Below are positions 37,338-46,201 of a DNA stretch of 64,000 nucleotides, piece after piece. The translations under genes were made by a program, and so were the position numbers. Position 1 is the stretch's first letter. Each line of letters starts with the position of its first letter. The stretch spans positions 16,316 through 80,315 of the forward strand of contig NZ_VMNK01000012.1 of assembly GCF_007625155.1 (NCBI RefSeq), written 5' to 3'. The stretch comes from Denitromonas halophila. Lineage in GTDB: Bacteria; Pseudomonadota; Gammaproteobacteria; Burkholderiales; Rhodocyclaceae. The notes beneath the pieces were generated by a model. The model had not been told where the DNA came from, made no database searches, and saw only the letters and a program-made list of their open reading frames with translations.

Positions 37338-38282
37338 TCAGTCGCGCAGGTCGCGGCCGGTCAGCTTGAGGAACACGTCTTCCAGGTTGGCCGGGCGGTG
37401 CAGGTAGCGCAGGGTGGTTTGCTGCGCCAGATGGGCGAGCAGGGCGGCGGTGTCGTCGACATAGCAGAAGGCGGTGTCGCCGCTCAGCTCACAGCGCACC
37501 GACAGCGGTTCGCCATGGGTGCACACCCAGGCGGCCATGCCGTCGGGCCAGTCGCCATAGACCTCGACCACATGCGGCTCGATATGCGCGGCGATGACTT
37601 CGCGCGGGCTGCCCGTGGCCAAGATGCGGCCGTTGTCCATGATCGCCAGCCGGTCGGCCAGGCGCTCGGCTTCGTCCATGAAGTGGGTGGTCAGCAACAC
37701 GCTGGTGCCCTCGGCCACCAGCTGCTTGAGCCGCCGCCAGATCAGGTGCCGGGCCTGCGGGTCCAGCCCGGTGCTGGGCTCGTCGAGCAGCAGCAGCTCG
37801 GGGCGGTTGACCAGGGCGCGGGCCAGGGTGAGCCGGCGCTTCATGCCGCCGGAGAGGTCCTGGATGCGCGCATCGGCCTTGTGCGCCAGCCCGGCAAAGG
37901 CGAGCAGCGCCGGGGTACGCTCGCGCAAGGTGGCGGTGTCGATGCCGAAGTAGCGGCCGAAGACCCGCAGGTTTTCGGTGCAGGTGAAGTCGGGATCGAG
38001 GTTGTCGAATTGCGGCACCACGCCGACGCGTCGGCGCGCTTCGCGGGCGCGCTCGGGCACGGGTTCGCCGCACAGGGTGATCTGGCCAGCGTCGGGCATG
38101 GTGAGCCCCAGCGCGCAGCGCAGGGTGGTGGTTTTGCCGGCGCCGTTGGGGCCGAGCAGAGCGAAGCACTCGCCCGGCGCGACGCTCAACGATAGATCAT
38201 TGACCACCGTCTGTTCGCCATAGCGTTTGACCAGGCGCGCGATTTCTAGCGGCGAGCTGGCGCCAGGGCGTGCTGCCGCCAT
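37338..38282 (-). CDS. ABC transporter ATP-binding protein, NodI type
   Basis: 314 residues. Walker [17 protein letters not shown], signature [20 protein letters not shown] and Walker [18 protein letters not shown] are of the NodI/ABC-2 drug-export class, with a C-terminal extension typical of NodI. The probable permease partner is at 34341-35132. The genes between are unrelated, so the transporter operon appears split. Confidence 0.9.
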   Translation of the reverse strand: MAAARPGASSPLEIARLVKRYGEQTVVNDLSLSVAPGECFALLGPNGAGKTTTLRCALGLTMPDAGQITLCGEPVPERAREARRRVGVVPQFDNLDPDFTCTENLRVFGRYFGIDTATLRERTPALLAFAGLAHKADARIQDLSGGMKRRLTLARALVNRPELLLLDEPSTGLDPQARHLIWRRLKQLVAEGTSVLLTTHFMDEAERLADRLAIMDNGRILATGSPREVIAAHIEPHVVEVYGDWPDGMAAWVCTHGEPLSVRCELSGDTAFCYVDDTAALLAHLAQQTTLRYLHRPANLEDVFLKLTGRDLRD

Positions 38283-38290
38283 GCTTGTGC

Positions 38291-38896
38291 TCAGCCGGGC
38301 GGGCGGGTGCTGACGAAGCTGTCGCGTTCGCCGATGCTCGCCTGGAAGGCCTTCAGACGCGGATAGTGCTCGCGCCAGTTGAGGCTGGCGGCGCGCAAAT
38401 CGAGATACTCCAGCGCGCAGCCGACTGCCACATCGGCCAGACTGATGCGATTGCCATGGAAAAACTCGCCGCTCAGTTGCTCCTCGAGCCGGCTCAGCGC
38501 GCGCCCGATTTTGTCGAACTGGCGGTCAATGCTGCTTTGCATGCGCGCCTCCGCGGGACGCAAGGTTTCCAGGTAGGCGAGTACGGTCGCGTCGAGAATG
38601 CCGTCGGCCAGCGCCTCGGTCTGGCGGACCCGGACTGCGGGCAAGCCGTCCTGTGGGATGAAATGCGGCGGGATGTCGAGGGCTTCGAGGAAGCCGGCGA
38701 TGACCGGCGAGTCGAAGAAGGCTTCGCCCTCGTCGGTTTCGAGCACCGGCACCTTGCCCAGCGGATTGAGCGCCGGCACCGAGGTGGCGGTCTCCCAGGG
38801 GGAGTCCACCACCAGATCGCAGGGGATGTGTTTTTCTGCCAGCAGGATGCGGATCTTGCGGGCGTAGGGGCTGGTGAGCGAGGCGGTCAGTTTCAT
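38291..38896 (-). CDS. Glutathione S-transferase family protein
   Basis: 201 residues: an N-terminal thioredoxin-like GST domain ([16 protein letters not shown] with the catalytic-site Ser-Pro-Tyr, and [20 protein letters not shown] holding the cis-Pro and glutathione Ser) and a C-terminal helical domain ([18 protein letters not shown]). It resembles E. coli YibF. The substrate is unknown. Confidence 0.92.
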   Translation of the reverse strand: MKLTASLTSPYARKIRILLAEKHIPCDLVVDSPWETATSVPALNPLGKVPVLETDEGEAFFDSPVIAGFLEALDIPPHFIPQDGLPAVRVRQTEALADGILDATVLAYLETLRPAEARMQSSIDRQFDKIGRALSRLEEQLSGEFFHGNRISLADVAVGCALEYLDLRAASLNWREHYPRLKAFQASIGERDSFVSTRPPG

Positions 38897-38908
38897 GGCG
38901 GCGTCCGG

Positions 38909-39556
38909 TTACAGGGGAGCCCAGCGCTGCGTGATGAGATCCCGGATGTGATGCAGCTTGCCGTGGAAGAAGTGGTCGGCGCCGGGCACCACGATGATCG
39001 GCAGCACCTGCGGCCGCGCCCAGTCGAGCACATTGGTGAGCGCCACGGTTTCGTCCTGCTCGCCATGGATGACCAGGGTGTCGGCCGGCACGGTTTCGGT
39101 GGTGTATTGGCGCGCGCCGGTGACTTCACCGGTGGCCAGACCGACCAGCACCATGCGCTTGATCGGCGTGACGCCCTCGGCGAGGCGTTTGGCCACGCGG
39201 GTCTGCACGAAGCCGCCAAACGAGAAACCGCCGAGCGCCAGCGGCAGCATGCCCCAGCGCGAATGTGCCCAGGCAATCACCGATAGCATGTCTTCGGTTT
39301 CGGCAATGCCGTGATCGTGCGTGCCTTCGCTCTTGCCAACGCCGCGGAAGTTGGGCCGCAGCGTGGCATAGCCCAGATCGCGCAGCGTGCGCGCCAGCGT
39401 GTGCGCCACTTTGTTGGTATTGGCGCCGCCGAACAGCGGGTGCGGATGCGCCACCAGGGCGATGCCGCGCACCTCGGCTGGGGCGTCGATCAGCACCTCG
39501 ATGCTGCCGTCCGGCCCGTTGAGCAGGGCGGATTCCGTGGGTAGGGGTTTGCTCAT
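38909..39556 (-). CDS. Alpha/beta hydrolase (COG2945 type)
   Basis: 215 residues. HPHPLFGGANTNKVAHTLA is the family opening, PNFRGVGKSEG gives the oxyanion region, GGFSFGG the nucleophile elbow (Ser), HGEQDETV the acid and VPGADHFFHGKL the His. The substrate is unknown. It sits 9 bp upstream of nothing functionally obvious, between a ferredoxin-like and a GST gene. Confidence 0.9.
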   Translation of the reverse strand: MSKPLPTESALLNGPDGSIEVLIDAPAEVRGIALVAHPHPLFGGANTNKVAHTLARTLRDLGYATLRPNFRGVGKSEGTHDHGIAETEDMLSVIAWAHSRWGMLPLALGGFSFGGFVQTRVAKRLAEGVTPIKRMVLVGLATGEVTGARQYTTETVPADTLVIHGEQDETVALTNVLDWARPQVLPIIVVPGADHFFHGKLHHIRDLITQRWAPL

Positions 39557-39565
39557 GGCCTCACC

Positions 39566-39874
39566 TCAGATGCGCAGGCGCTCAACCACGCGCCCGCCGA
39601 CCAGATGTTCGTTGACGATTTCGTCGATGTCTTCCTTGTCGACATAGGTGTACCAGACCTCTTCGGGGTACACGACCATCACCGGCCCCTCGTCGCAGCG
39701 ATCGAGACAGCCGGCCTTGTTGATGCGCACCTTGCCCTTGCCTTTGAGGCCGAGCTTGGCGATGCGGTCTTTGGCGTAGGTTTGCAGCTCGCTGGCGCCG
39801 TGGGCGTTGCAGCAGGTGTCGCCGGCTTCGCGCTGATTGCAGCAGAAAAACACGTGATGCGAAAAATAGCTCAT
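39566..39874 (-). CDS. Thioredoxin-like [2Fe-2S] ferredoxin domain protein
   Basis: 102 residues with a four-Cys thioredoxin-like ferredoxin pattern: an N-terminal CCNQREAGDTCC stretch and KAGCLDRCDEGP later. Such stand-alone proteins bind a [2Fe-2S] cluster; the electron partner is not known. It is probably cotranscribed with the hydrolase gene 9 bp downstream. Confidence 0.9.
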   Translation of the reverse strand: MSYFSHHVFFCCNQREAGDTCCNAHGASELQTYAKDRIAKLGLKGKGKVRINKAGCLDRCDEGPVMVVYPEEVWYTYVDKEDIDEIVNEHLVGGRVVERLRI

Positions 39875-39927
39875 AGGGCGGGTCTCCGGTCAGTGCCGAC
39901 CATTATAGCCATGCGTTGCGCCCGGTT

Positions 39928-40986
39928 TCAGTGGGGGCTACCCCGACGCAGATTGACCGCGCTCAGATAGGCCAGCGCCAGAAACGGCCACAGGCTGGCG
40001 ACCAGATGCGTGAGTCCGTTGAAGTTCAGGAAGTGGCCCTGGTTGATCAGCGTTTGGTTGAAGCTCAGATATGGGTTTTCGGGCGCCAGATTGACCAGCA
40101 CCGTGCCGGCCAGCAAGGCGATCGCCGCCAGCATCTGGCGCAGGCCGTGGGGCAGCGCCAGGGTCGTGGCCAGCACCGGCAGGCCGGCGCCGAGGCCGGC
40201 AATGGCGCCGGGCGTCAGCCACAGCAGCGGGCGTGGCGGCAGGTAGAAACTGGTGGCTGCCAGCGTGCGTGCGCCCAGACCGAGGCAGATCAATACCACG
40301 ATGGTGAGCGAGAAGCGTTGCAGGCTGGCGCGTGCGACCAGGCCGATCGCCACCAGATGGGTGGCGACGATCGCCGCCTCCAGACGCATGAAGCGTTCCG
40401 GGCTGAAGGGCAGCGGCGCGGGCAGGTCGAACAGCCGGCGCAGGTCGCCCACCGAAAACAGCAGGGTCTCGGGCGAGAGTTGGGCGAGCAGCCACAGCGC
40501 CAGCAACACCACGCCCAGATCGCCAAGATGGCCGTCCAGAATGCGTTTGTCATGCCATTGGTGCAGCCAGCCGCGGGTATCGAAAATCCGTTGGCCGAGG
40601 GCCGCACCGATCAGCGCGCCAAGCAGTCCGCCCAGCAGGTTGGCGCCCAGGTCGACATTGGACGCCACGCGGGTGGGCAGGAAGTTCTGCAGGGTTTCGA
40701 GCGACAGGCTCAAGGCGCCGCACACCAGCACGCTCAGCACCAGCGCGCGCAGCCGCGACCAGCGTTCGGGCCAGGCCGCCGTCAGCACGAAACCGAGCGG
40801 AATGAAGCCGAGTACGTTGAGGATGATGTCCTCAACCCGGTAGTACTTTGGCCAGGGCGCGTGGAGGAAGTCGAACAGCGGCAGCCCATGCGACTTCCAC
40901 CCGGTGAAGGGGTGGAGGCAGGCATAGGCGATGAGCAGCCCGTAGGCCAGCGTCAGATAGCGGGGGAGCTGGGTGGATGCGCGCAC
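39928..40986 (-). CDS. VanZ-family membrane protein
   Basis: A 352-residue polytopic membrane protein. The first half carries VanZ-like features (GWKSHGLPLFDFLHAPW, IILNVLGFIPLGFVL, LVCGALSLSLETLQNFLPTRVASNVDLGANLLGGLLGA), a fold shared with teicoplanin-resistance VanZ. The second half adds further hydrophobic segments. The function is unknown; VanZ proteins are often near polysaccharide or exosortase genes. Confidence 0.88.
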   Translation of the reverse strand: MRASTQLPRYLTLAYGLLIAYACLHPFTGWKSHGLPLFDFLHAPWPKYYRVEDIILNVLGFIPLGFVLTAAWPERWSRLRALVLSVLVCGALSLSLETLQNFLPTRVASNVDLGANLLGGLLGALIGAALGQRIFDTRGWLHQWHDKRILDGHLGDLGVVLLALWLLAQLSPETLLFSVGDLRRLFDLPAPLPFSPERFMRLEAAIVATHLVAIGLVARASLQRFSLTIVVLICLGLGARTLAATSFYLPPRPLLWLTPGAIAGLGAGLPVLATTLALPHGLRQMLAAIALLAGTVLVNLAPENPYLSFNQTLINQGHFLNFNGLTHLVASLWPFLALAYLSAVNLRRGSPH

Positions 40987-41066
40987 TCGTCGGGCGGTCG
41001 GCGACCGGACAGCGAAGATGCACCGATTGTACGCGCAGCGGCCCGCTGAGGCGGGCCGGCGGTGAT

Positions 41067-41549
41067 TCAGGTAGTCGGTGTGCTCAGGCGAGGCGTCTTG
41101 AAACGGGCCAGCACGGTGGCCGGTTTGGCAGCGGCGATGAGCGCGTCCCAGTCCACTGCGTCGAGGGTGTTCTTGACCAGCAAGCCGATGTCAGTGTCGC
41201 CTTCCATGATCAGACGGCGGCTGAAGAACAGGGTGTCGGCGTCTTCTTCGCGCAGGGCCAGGGCGAGGTAGTCGCGGGTGGCGGCACGCAGGGTGAGGTC
41301 GGCCTTCTGGCGGTCAAAGCGCGGGCGGAAACCGCGCGCCGACAGCGTAAAGCGCAGGCTCAACCCGGCGTCGGTGACGTCGAGCTGGAGGCGCTTGCCA
41401 GTCAGCGGTTCGAGGTCATCCTTGGGCAGGATGCGGCCGAGCGCGAGATTCAGCGCACCGACCAGCGCCAGCGTGGGCGGCAGTTGCGGCAGGCGGGCGA
41501 CCACACGGCCGACGACGGGGGGCACACGAAAGGCGGGGATGCTGGCCAT
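41067..41549 (-). CDS. ubiT: Ubiquinone biosynthesis accessory factor UbiT
   Basis: A 160-residue SCP2-domain protein (LEPLTGKRLQLDVTDAGLSLRFTL; LFFSRRLIMEGDTDIGLLVKNTLDAVDWD). In E. coli UbiT binds ubiquinone precursors and is required with UbiU and UbiV for O2-independent ubiquinone synthesis. It is third in the ubiU-ubiV-ubiT group here, 22 bp after ubiV. Confidence 0.93.
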   Translation of the reverse strand: MASIPAFRVPPVVGRVVARLPQLPPTLALVGALNLALGRILPKDDLEPLTGKRLQLDVTDAGLSLRFTLSARGFRPRFDRQKADLTLRAATRDYLALALREEDADTLFFSRRLIMEGDTDIGLLVKNTLDAVDWDALIAAAKPATVLARFKTPRLSTPTT

Positions 41550-41571
41550 GGATATCTCCGTGAAGTCGCGC

Positions 41572-42480
41572 TCAGGCGGCGGCAACGTATTGTTCGAGGC
41601 CCGGCTTGCCATGCCAGAAGCCATTGCAGGGCGCCTCGGGCATGAGCGCCTGGGACTGCGCGAAGGCCTCGGTGGGCGCAATCTCGCCGTCGATGGCGCG
41701 GCGGAACAAGGCCAGCAGCTCGGCCATGTGTTCAGACTGCGGCAGCACGCGCAGCACATCGACGCCGGAGGCCTGGAGCGCCGGCAGGTCGCCGAGCAGG
41801 TTGTAGACCTTGGCCGATTGGGTCTGGATGCCGTTGAGCGTCAGGAAAGCTTCGCCCTCGCGGGTTTTGAGCGGCATGCCTTCGGCGTGCTGCAGGCAGC
41901 GGAACTCGCAGGTGTCTTTTTGCAGATTGAAGTGCCGGGCGGTAAAGCAGCGCGCCGAATAGGCCAGCGGCAGGCGGCCATAGGCGGTGACTTCGACCTC
42001 GGGGCGCACCGCGCAGCCGGCGAGCAGGCCGTCCATGGCTTCGCGTGCCATCTCCGGTGGCACGGCCCAGCGGGTGGCGCCCTGTTCGGCGAATACGTCC
42101 ATGGTGGCGGGGTTGAAGACATTCAGCGTCGGCCCGGCGACCCAATGCTTGTGGCCGGCACGGATCAGCGCCTGTACCGCGGCCATGTCATTGGCCTCGA
42201 CCCGGAAGTCCGGCTGGCCGACGAGTTTGCGCAGCACTTTGAGGTCCGATTCGGATTCGATCAGCACCAGCGAGGAAAACACCACTTCCTTGCCGGCCTC
42301 GGCCAGCACGTGGGCGACGTCGAACCAGTCTTCGAGGCGCATCTCGTGGCGGCGCGAGCACACCGATTCACCCACATAGACGATGTCGACGGGCGAGTCG
42401 GCCACATCGGCGTAGAAATCCATCATGGCCTGACGTGGCCAGTAGTATTGGTGCGGTCCGAGCGCGAGTTTCATGGGCAC
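41572..42480 (-). CDS. ubiV: O2-independent ubiquinone biosynthesis protein UbiV (U32 family)
   Basis: 302 residues. The four cluster-ligand Cys expected of UbiV are visible: one in YVGESVCSRRHEM and three in SARCFTARHFNLQKDTCEFRC. With UbiU it forms a [4Fe-4S] heterodimer that hydroxylates the ring using prephenate as oxygen donor (known for E. coli). It starts 4 bp after ubiU ends. Confidence 0.95.
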   Translation of the reverse strand: MPMKLALGPHQYYWPRQAMMDFYADVADSPVDIVYVGESVCSRRHEMRLEDWFDVAHVLAEAGKEVVFSSLVLIESESDLKVLRKLVGQPDFRVEANDMAAVQALIRAGHKHWVAGPTLNVFNPATMDVFAEQGATRWAVPPEMAREAMDGLLAGCAVRPEVEVTAYGRLPLAYSARCFTARHFNLQKDTCEFRCLQHAEGMPLKTREGEAFLTLNGIQTQSAKVYNLLGDLPALQASGVDVLRVLPQSEHMAELLALFRRAIDGEIAPTEAFAQSQALMPEAPCNGFWHGKPGLEQYVAAA

Positions 42481-42483
42481 GAC

Positions 42484-43497
42484 TTATTTCCAGGGGCGAT
42501 AGTAGGCGCCGAGCGTATGGCTCTGGCCTTCGGAGACATTGTTCAGCGCGGTCATCCACTCGGGCTGGACGGCGAAGCGATCGCCGTCGGTCTTGAGCCG
42601 GTCGATGGCGGCGCGCCACACGCGGGTGACCTGCTGTACATAGGCGGGGCTGCGCTGGCGACCTTCGATCTTGATGGCGCGCACGCCGGCGCGGGCCAGA
42701 TCGGGCAGTAGCTCCAGCGTGTTCAGGCTGGTCGGCTCTTCGATGGCGTAGTAGGTGTCGTCACCGACCGCAAAGCGGCCCTTGCACAGGGTAGGGTAGC
42801 CGGCGCGCTCGTCGTCGCTGAAGCGATCGATGAGGATGCCGTTGAGCCGGGTTTCCATGCCCTTGGCGGTCTGCTCCCAGCGCACATGCTTGCCCGGCGA
42901 GCAGGCGCCATTGCAGTTGGGCGATTCGCCTGTGGCGTAGGCCGACAGTGAGCAACGCCCCTCAACCATCACGCACAGCCCACCGAAACCGAAGACTTCG
43001 ATCTCGACCGGGGTCTTCTTGATCACATGCTCGACTTGCGGCAGCGACAGCACCCGCGGCAAGACCGCGCGCTGGACGCCGAAGTGCTCGTGATAGAAAT
43101 TGATGGCTTCGTAGCTGGTCGCCGAGCCCTGCACCGACAGGTGCAGGCGCAGCGCCGGATGCGTGCGGTTGGCGTAGCGCATCAGGCCCGGGTCGGCCAG
43201 GATCACTGCATCGACGCCCATGTCGGCGGCCGTGTCGATGGTTTTTGTCCACTCCGGCCAGTTGCCGGCTTGCGGATAGGTGTTCAGCGCCAGCAGCACC
43301 TTGCGGCTGCGATCATGCGCGTAGCGAATGCCCTCGCGCATGCTGGCGTCGGTAAAGTTCAGGCCGGTGAAGTTGCGCGCGTTGGTGGCGTTCTTGAAAC
43401 CGACGTAAACACAGTCGGCGCCGGCGTCGACGGCGGTCTTCAAAGCGGGCAGGCTGCCGGCGGGGCAGACGAGTTCGATCGGGTGGTTGGCAGTCAT
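42484..43497 (-). CDS. ubiU: O2-independent ubiquinone biosynthesis protein UbiU (U32 family)
   Basis: 337 residues. The peptidase U32 signature is EVFGFGGLCVMVEGRCSLSAY; further Cys ligands are in ESPNCNGACSPGKH. It is the partner of UbiV in anaerobic ring hydroxylation. The cluster implies the organism respires with ubiquinone under low oxygen, consistent with a denitrifying lifestyle (inference). Confidence 0.95.
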   Translation of the reverse strand: MTANHPIELVCPAGSLPALKTAVDAGADCVYVGFKNATNARNFTGLNFTDASMREGIRYAHDRSRKVLLALNTYPQAGNWPEWTKTIDTAADMGVDAVILADPGLMRYANRTHPALRLHLSVQGSATSYEAINFYHEHFGVQRAVLPRVLSLPQVEHVIKKTPVEIEVFGFGGLCVMVEGRCSLSAYATGESPNCNGACSPGKHVRWEQTAKGMETRLNGILIDRFSDDERAGYPTLCKGRFAVGDDTYYAIEEPTSLNTLELLPDLARAGVRAIKIEGRQRSPAYVQQVTRVWRAAIDRLKTDGDRFAVQPEWMTALNNVSEGQSHTLGAYYRPWK

Positions 43498-43597
43498 GGC
43501 GGCAGCAAGAAAAAGTGCCGCCAGAGTCTAGGGCCTGATAGAGAAATTAGGATTGATACGTGTCAATAGCGCCAGCGCGGTAGCACAGCGCGGGAAA

Positions 43598-43631
43598 GCA
43601 CAAGGCCCACGCCGAAGCGTGGGCCTTGTGC
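43598..43631 (-). terminator. Strong stem-loop, probable terminator of the PEP-CTERM gene
   Basis: Perfect 15-bp stem GCACAAGGCCCACGC / GCGTGGGCCTTGTGC with a CGAA loop, 44 bp beyond the PEP-CTERM stop. On the minus strand it is followed only by TTTCCC, so termination is likely but the T-run is short. Confidence 0.65.
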
Positions 43632-43674
43632 AGAAGCCGTCAGATCGGCGCCAAACGTGCGCCGAGCGCCGGAT

Positions 43675-44454
43675 TTACTGCTTGCGGCGGGACAGACCCA
43701 GGCCGACCAGTGCCAGACCGGCCAGCACCAGGGTGCCGGGTTCCGGTACCGGGTTGGTCACGGAGCCCTCGGGTACGGCCGAGAAGCGCAGCGTGCCACC
43801 AACGTTCAGAACTTCACCAAAGCCGTCGCCGAAGAAGGTCACGGAGGTGAAGGTGCTGGTGTCGTCGATGGCGCCGATGAAGTTGGTGAAGCTCTGGGCG
43901 GCGGCGTAACCCGGGTTGTCGGTCGCGGTCAGGGCGTTGGCGGTCAGGAAGGCCTGGCCGCCGTCGAAGGCGATCCACAGGCCCGAACCGGTCGAGGGCG
44001 TGCCCACCGGGCGAGTGCCGGACATGCAGCAGGTGGCCCAGTCACCAACTTCAAAGCCCAGGGCATTGATGGCAGAGGAGAAGGTGAAGGTCACGCCGGA
44101 ATTGAAGCCGGGGATGGTTTCGCCGCCGTCTTGCGGATTGATGTTGATCATACCGCCGGTGGTTGTTATGCCGCCGCTGGTGTAAGGGCCGCGGAAGCTG
44201 GCGGCGCTGCCGTCGGGGCGGGTAATGGTTACGGTCGCCGGATTGCCACCCAGGTCGGTGTAGTTATACACGCTGGTGCCGCTCACGATTTGCGCCGTTG
44301 CAACCGTCGAGCCGGTCAGTGCTACGGTGGAATCGAACTGGCTGATGCCGTTGGCGATGGTGTCGTTGAAGACGTTCGGCAGGGCGAATGCCGACGCGGA
44401 GGCGGTCATTACGCCAATGGCGAGGGCGGACTTGAGTGAGGTCTTGGACAGCAT
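43675..44454 (-). CDS. PEP-CTERM sorted exoprotein
   Basis: 259 residues: a signal peptide (AIGVMTASASAFA), a Thr/Gly/Asn-rich beta-type body low in Lys/Arg, and a classic PEP-CTERM tail, VPEPGTLVLAGLALVGLGLSRRKQ split as the VPEP box, a hydrophobic helix and a basic end. Such proteins are cut and anchored or released by exosortase (EpsH/XrtA), and are associated with exopolysaccharide and floc formation. A single pair CCMSG in the middle is unusual. A sigma54-type promoter precedes it. Confidence 0.94.
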   Translation of the reverse strand: MLSKTSLKSALAIGVMTASASAFALPNVFNDTIANGISQFDSTVALTGSTVATAQIVSGTSVYNYTDLGGNPATVTITRPDGSAASFRGPYTSGGITTTGGMININPQDGGETIPGFNSGVTFTFSSAINALGFEVGDWATCCMSGTRPVGTPSTGSGLWIAFDGGQAFLTANALTATDNPGYAAAQSFTNFIGAIDDTSTFTSVTFFGDGFGEVLNVGGTLRFSAVPEGSVTNPVPEPGTLVLAGLALVGLGLSRRKQ

Positions 44455-44496
44455 TATGGGCTCCTTGCGTGATTATTAATGCGACGAGCCGGTTTA

Positions 44497-44512
44497 AGCA
44501 AAAGTCGAGCCA
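44497..44512 (-). promoter_or_regulatory. Sigma-54 (-24/-12) promoter of the PEP-CTERM gene
   Basis: On the minus strand the sequence reads TGGCTCGACTTTTGCT, matching TGGCACR-N4-TTGCW with one change. The invariant GG and GC dinucleotides are at the required 10-bp spacing. The predicted start lies about 30 nt before ATG 44454, which has an AGGAG site. Known: PEP-CTERM genes are often under the PrsK/PrsR-RpoN system. Confidence 0.8.
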
Positions 44513-44576
44513 GGCTGAATAATCGTTTTGTTTCAGTCGGTTGGCATGGCTTTCTCGATATGCCTATGCCCTAATG

Positions 44577-44611
44577 TAAAAAAGACCGACGCCATTGTTG
44601 GGCGTCGGCCT
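44577..44611 (-). terminator. Rho-independent terminator of the symporter gene
   Basis: On the minus strand a GGCGTCGG-type GC stem (CCGACGCC / GGCGTCGG, 44586-44608) is followed by TTTTTTAC, 24 bp after the symporter stop. Confidence 0.8.
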
Positions 44612-44634
44612 CATTGTGGCGGCGTGCGGGCAGA

Positions 44635-46044
44635 TCAGTAAGCGCGCTGTTGCCGACCGACCAGTCCGCCGATCAGCATGCCGACTGCACTGACGCACAG
44701 GCCGGCCAGTTGCGGCGGGATGATGCCTTCGGGGGCGATGAATTCGAGCGCGATCCAGGTGGTGAGGCCGAAGACGATGGCCAGGGCGGCGCCGAGGTTG
44801 TTGGCGCGGCGCCAGTAGAGACCAGCGGCGAGCGGAACGAAGGCGGCGGCGAGGGTGACCTTGTAGGCGTTCTCGACCATTTCGTGGATGGTGCTTTCGG
44901 TCTGCATGGCGTAGCCGGTGACGATGATGGCGAAGACCACCACGGTGACGCGGGTCAGTTGCAGGAAGGCGCGGTCGCTGAGCTTGGGCATGAAGCCGCG
45001 CAGGATGTTTTCCGAAAAGGTGACCGACGGGGCGAGCAGGGTGCCCGAGGCGGTACTCATGATCACCGACAGCAGGGCGCCGAAGAAGATGACCTGGGCG
45101 GTGAATGGCATGTGGTTGAGGATCAGGTTCGGCAGGATGAGCTGCGAGTCCTCCGACATGTAGCGTTCGACCAGTGCCGGGTCGATCTGCACCGCCGAGT
45201 AGGCAAGGAAGAGCGGGATGCCGGCGAACAGGAAGTAGGCGATGCCACCGAGCACTGTGCCGTTGACCGCCACGTTTTCGCTGCGCGCGGAGTTGGCGCG
45301 CTGGTAGACGTCCTGTTGAGGGATCGAGCCGAAGGCCATGGTCAGCAGCGTGGCAATCCAGGCGATGATGGCGCCGATGTTGGCCTCGGGCAGCCATTCG
45401 AACTTGCCGGCTTCAGCTGCGTGGCGGATGACCTTGCCCGCGCCGCCAGCCAGGTCGGACACCTCAAAGGCGATGTAGAGCAGGCCGAGCACGATGACGA
45501 TCATCTGGATGAAGGTGGTGATGGCGACGGACCACATGCCGCCGAGCAGCGTGTAGGCGAGCACCACCGTGGCGCCGATCATCATGCCCTGATTCATGCT
45601 GATGCCGCCTTCGGTCAGCACGTTGAAGACCAGGCCGAGGGCGGTGATCTGTGCCGACACCCAGCCCAGATAGGACACCACGATGCACATCGAGAGGATC
45701 AGCTCGGTGGTGCGGTTGTAGCGTTTGCGGAAGAAGTCGCCGAGTGTGAGCAGGTTTTGCCGATACAGGCGGCGAGCGAAGAACAGGCCGAACAGGATCA
45801 GGCAGATCGAGGCGCCGAGCGGGTCGGAGATCAGTCCGTGAAAGCCTTCTTCGAGGAAGGTGGCCGAGATGCCAAGCACGGTTTCGGCGCCAAACCAGGT
45901 GGCAAACACCATGGCGACCACGACGTACATCGGCAGATTGCGGCCAGCGAGGATGTAGTCCTTCGCGTTGTGGACGCGCATGGCGGCCACCAGGCCGACA
46001 CCGATGGACAGGGCGAGATAGGCAGCGACAAGCCAGAGCAGCAT
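44635..46044 (-). CDS. Sodium:solute symporter (SSS family)
   Basis: 469 residues with about 13 hydrophobic segments. SSS-family marks: KDYILAGRNLPMYVVVAMVFATWFGAETVLG, the GGMWSVAITTFIQM helix, and GSIPQQDVYQRANSA. It takes up an organic solute with Na+; the substrate cannot be read reliably from sequence. It is a single-gene unit with its own terminator. Confidence 0.9.
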   Translation of the reverse strand: MLLWLVAAYLALSIGVGLVAAMRVHNAKDYILAGRNLPMYVVVAMVFATWFGAETVLGISATFLEEGFHGLISDPLGASICLILFGLFFARRLYRQNLLTLGDFFRKRYNRTTELILSMCIVVSYLGWVSAQITALGLVFNVLTEGGISMNQGMMIGATVVLAYTLLGGMWSVAITTFIQMIVIVLGLLYIAFEVSDLAGGAGKVIRHAAEAGKFEWLPEANIGAIIAWIATLLTMAFGSIPQQDVYQRANSARSENVAVNGTVLGGIAYFLFAGIPLFLAYSAVQIDPALVERYMSEDSQLILPNLILNHMPFTAQVIFFGALLSVIMSTASGTLLAPSVTFSENILRGFMPKLSDRAFLQLTRVTVVVFAIIVTGYAMQTESTIHEMVENAYKVTLAAAFVPLAAGLYWRRANNLGAALAIVFGLTTWIALEFIAPEGIIPPQLAGLCVSAVGMLIGGLVGRQQRAY

Positions 46045-46201
46045 GGCGGTGGGCTCCAGAGCAGATGCGGATAGGCGGGGCCGGCTTTTGCTGTGGTCGC
46101 CCCGATCATTTTTTTCGGCGCGATTTTAGCAATGATGCCCTGGCAGGGGGCGGTTTTTTTACCGCATCGTGCCGGGATCGTTGGAGATCATGCCGCGATC
46201 A

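Noticed and set aside
44614..46074. 486-codon plus-strand open frame
   Set aside because: Antisense shadow of the sodium:solute symporter; Asp/His/Gln-rich with no motif.
46150..46165. GCGGT-T6-ACCGC as a terminator upstream of the symporter
   Set aside because: A 5-bp stem with the T-run in the loop is not a plausible intrinsic terminator.
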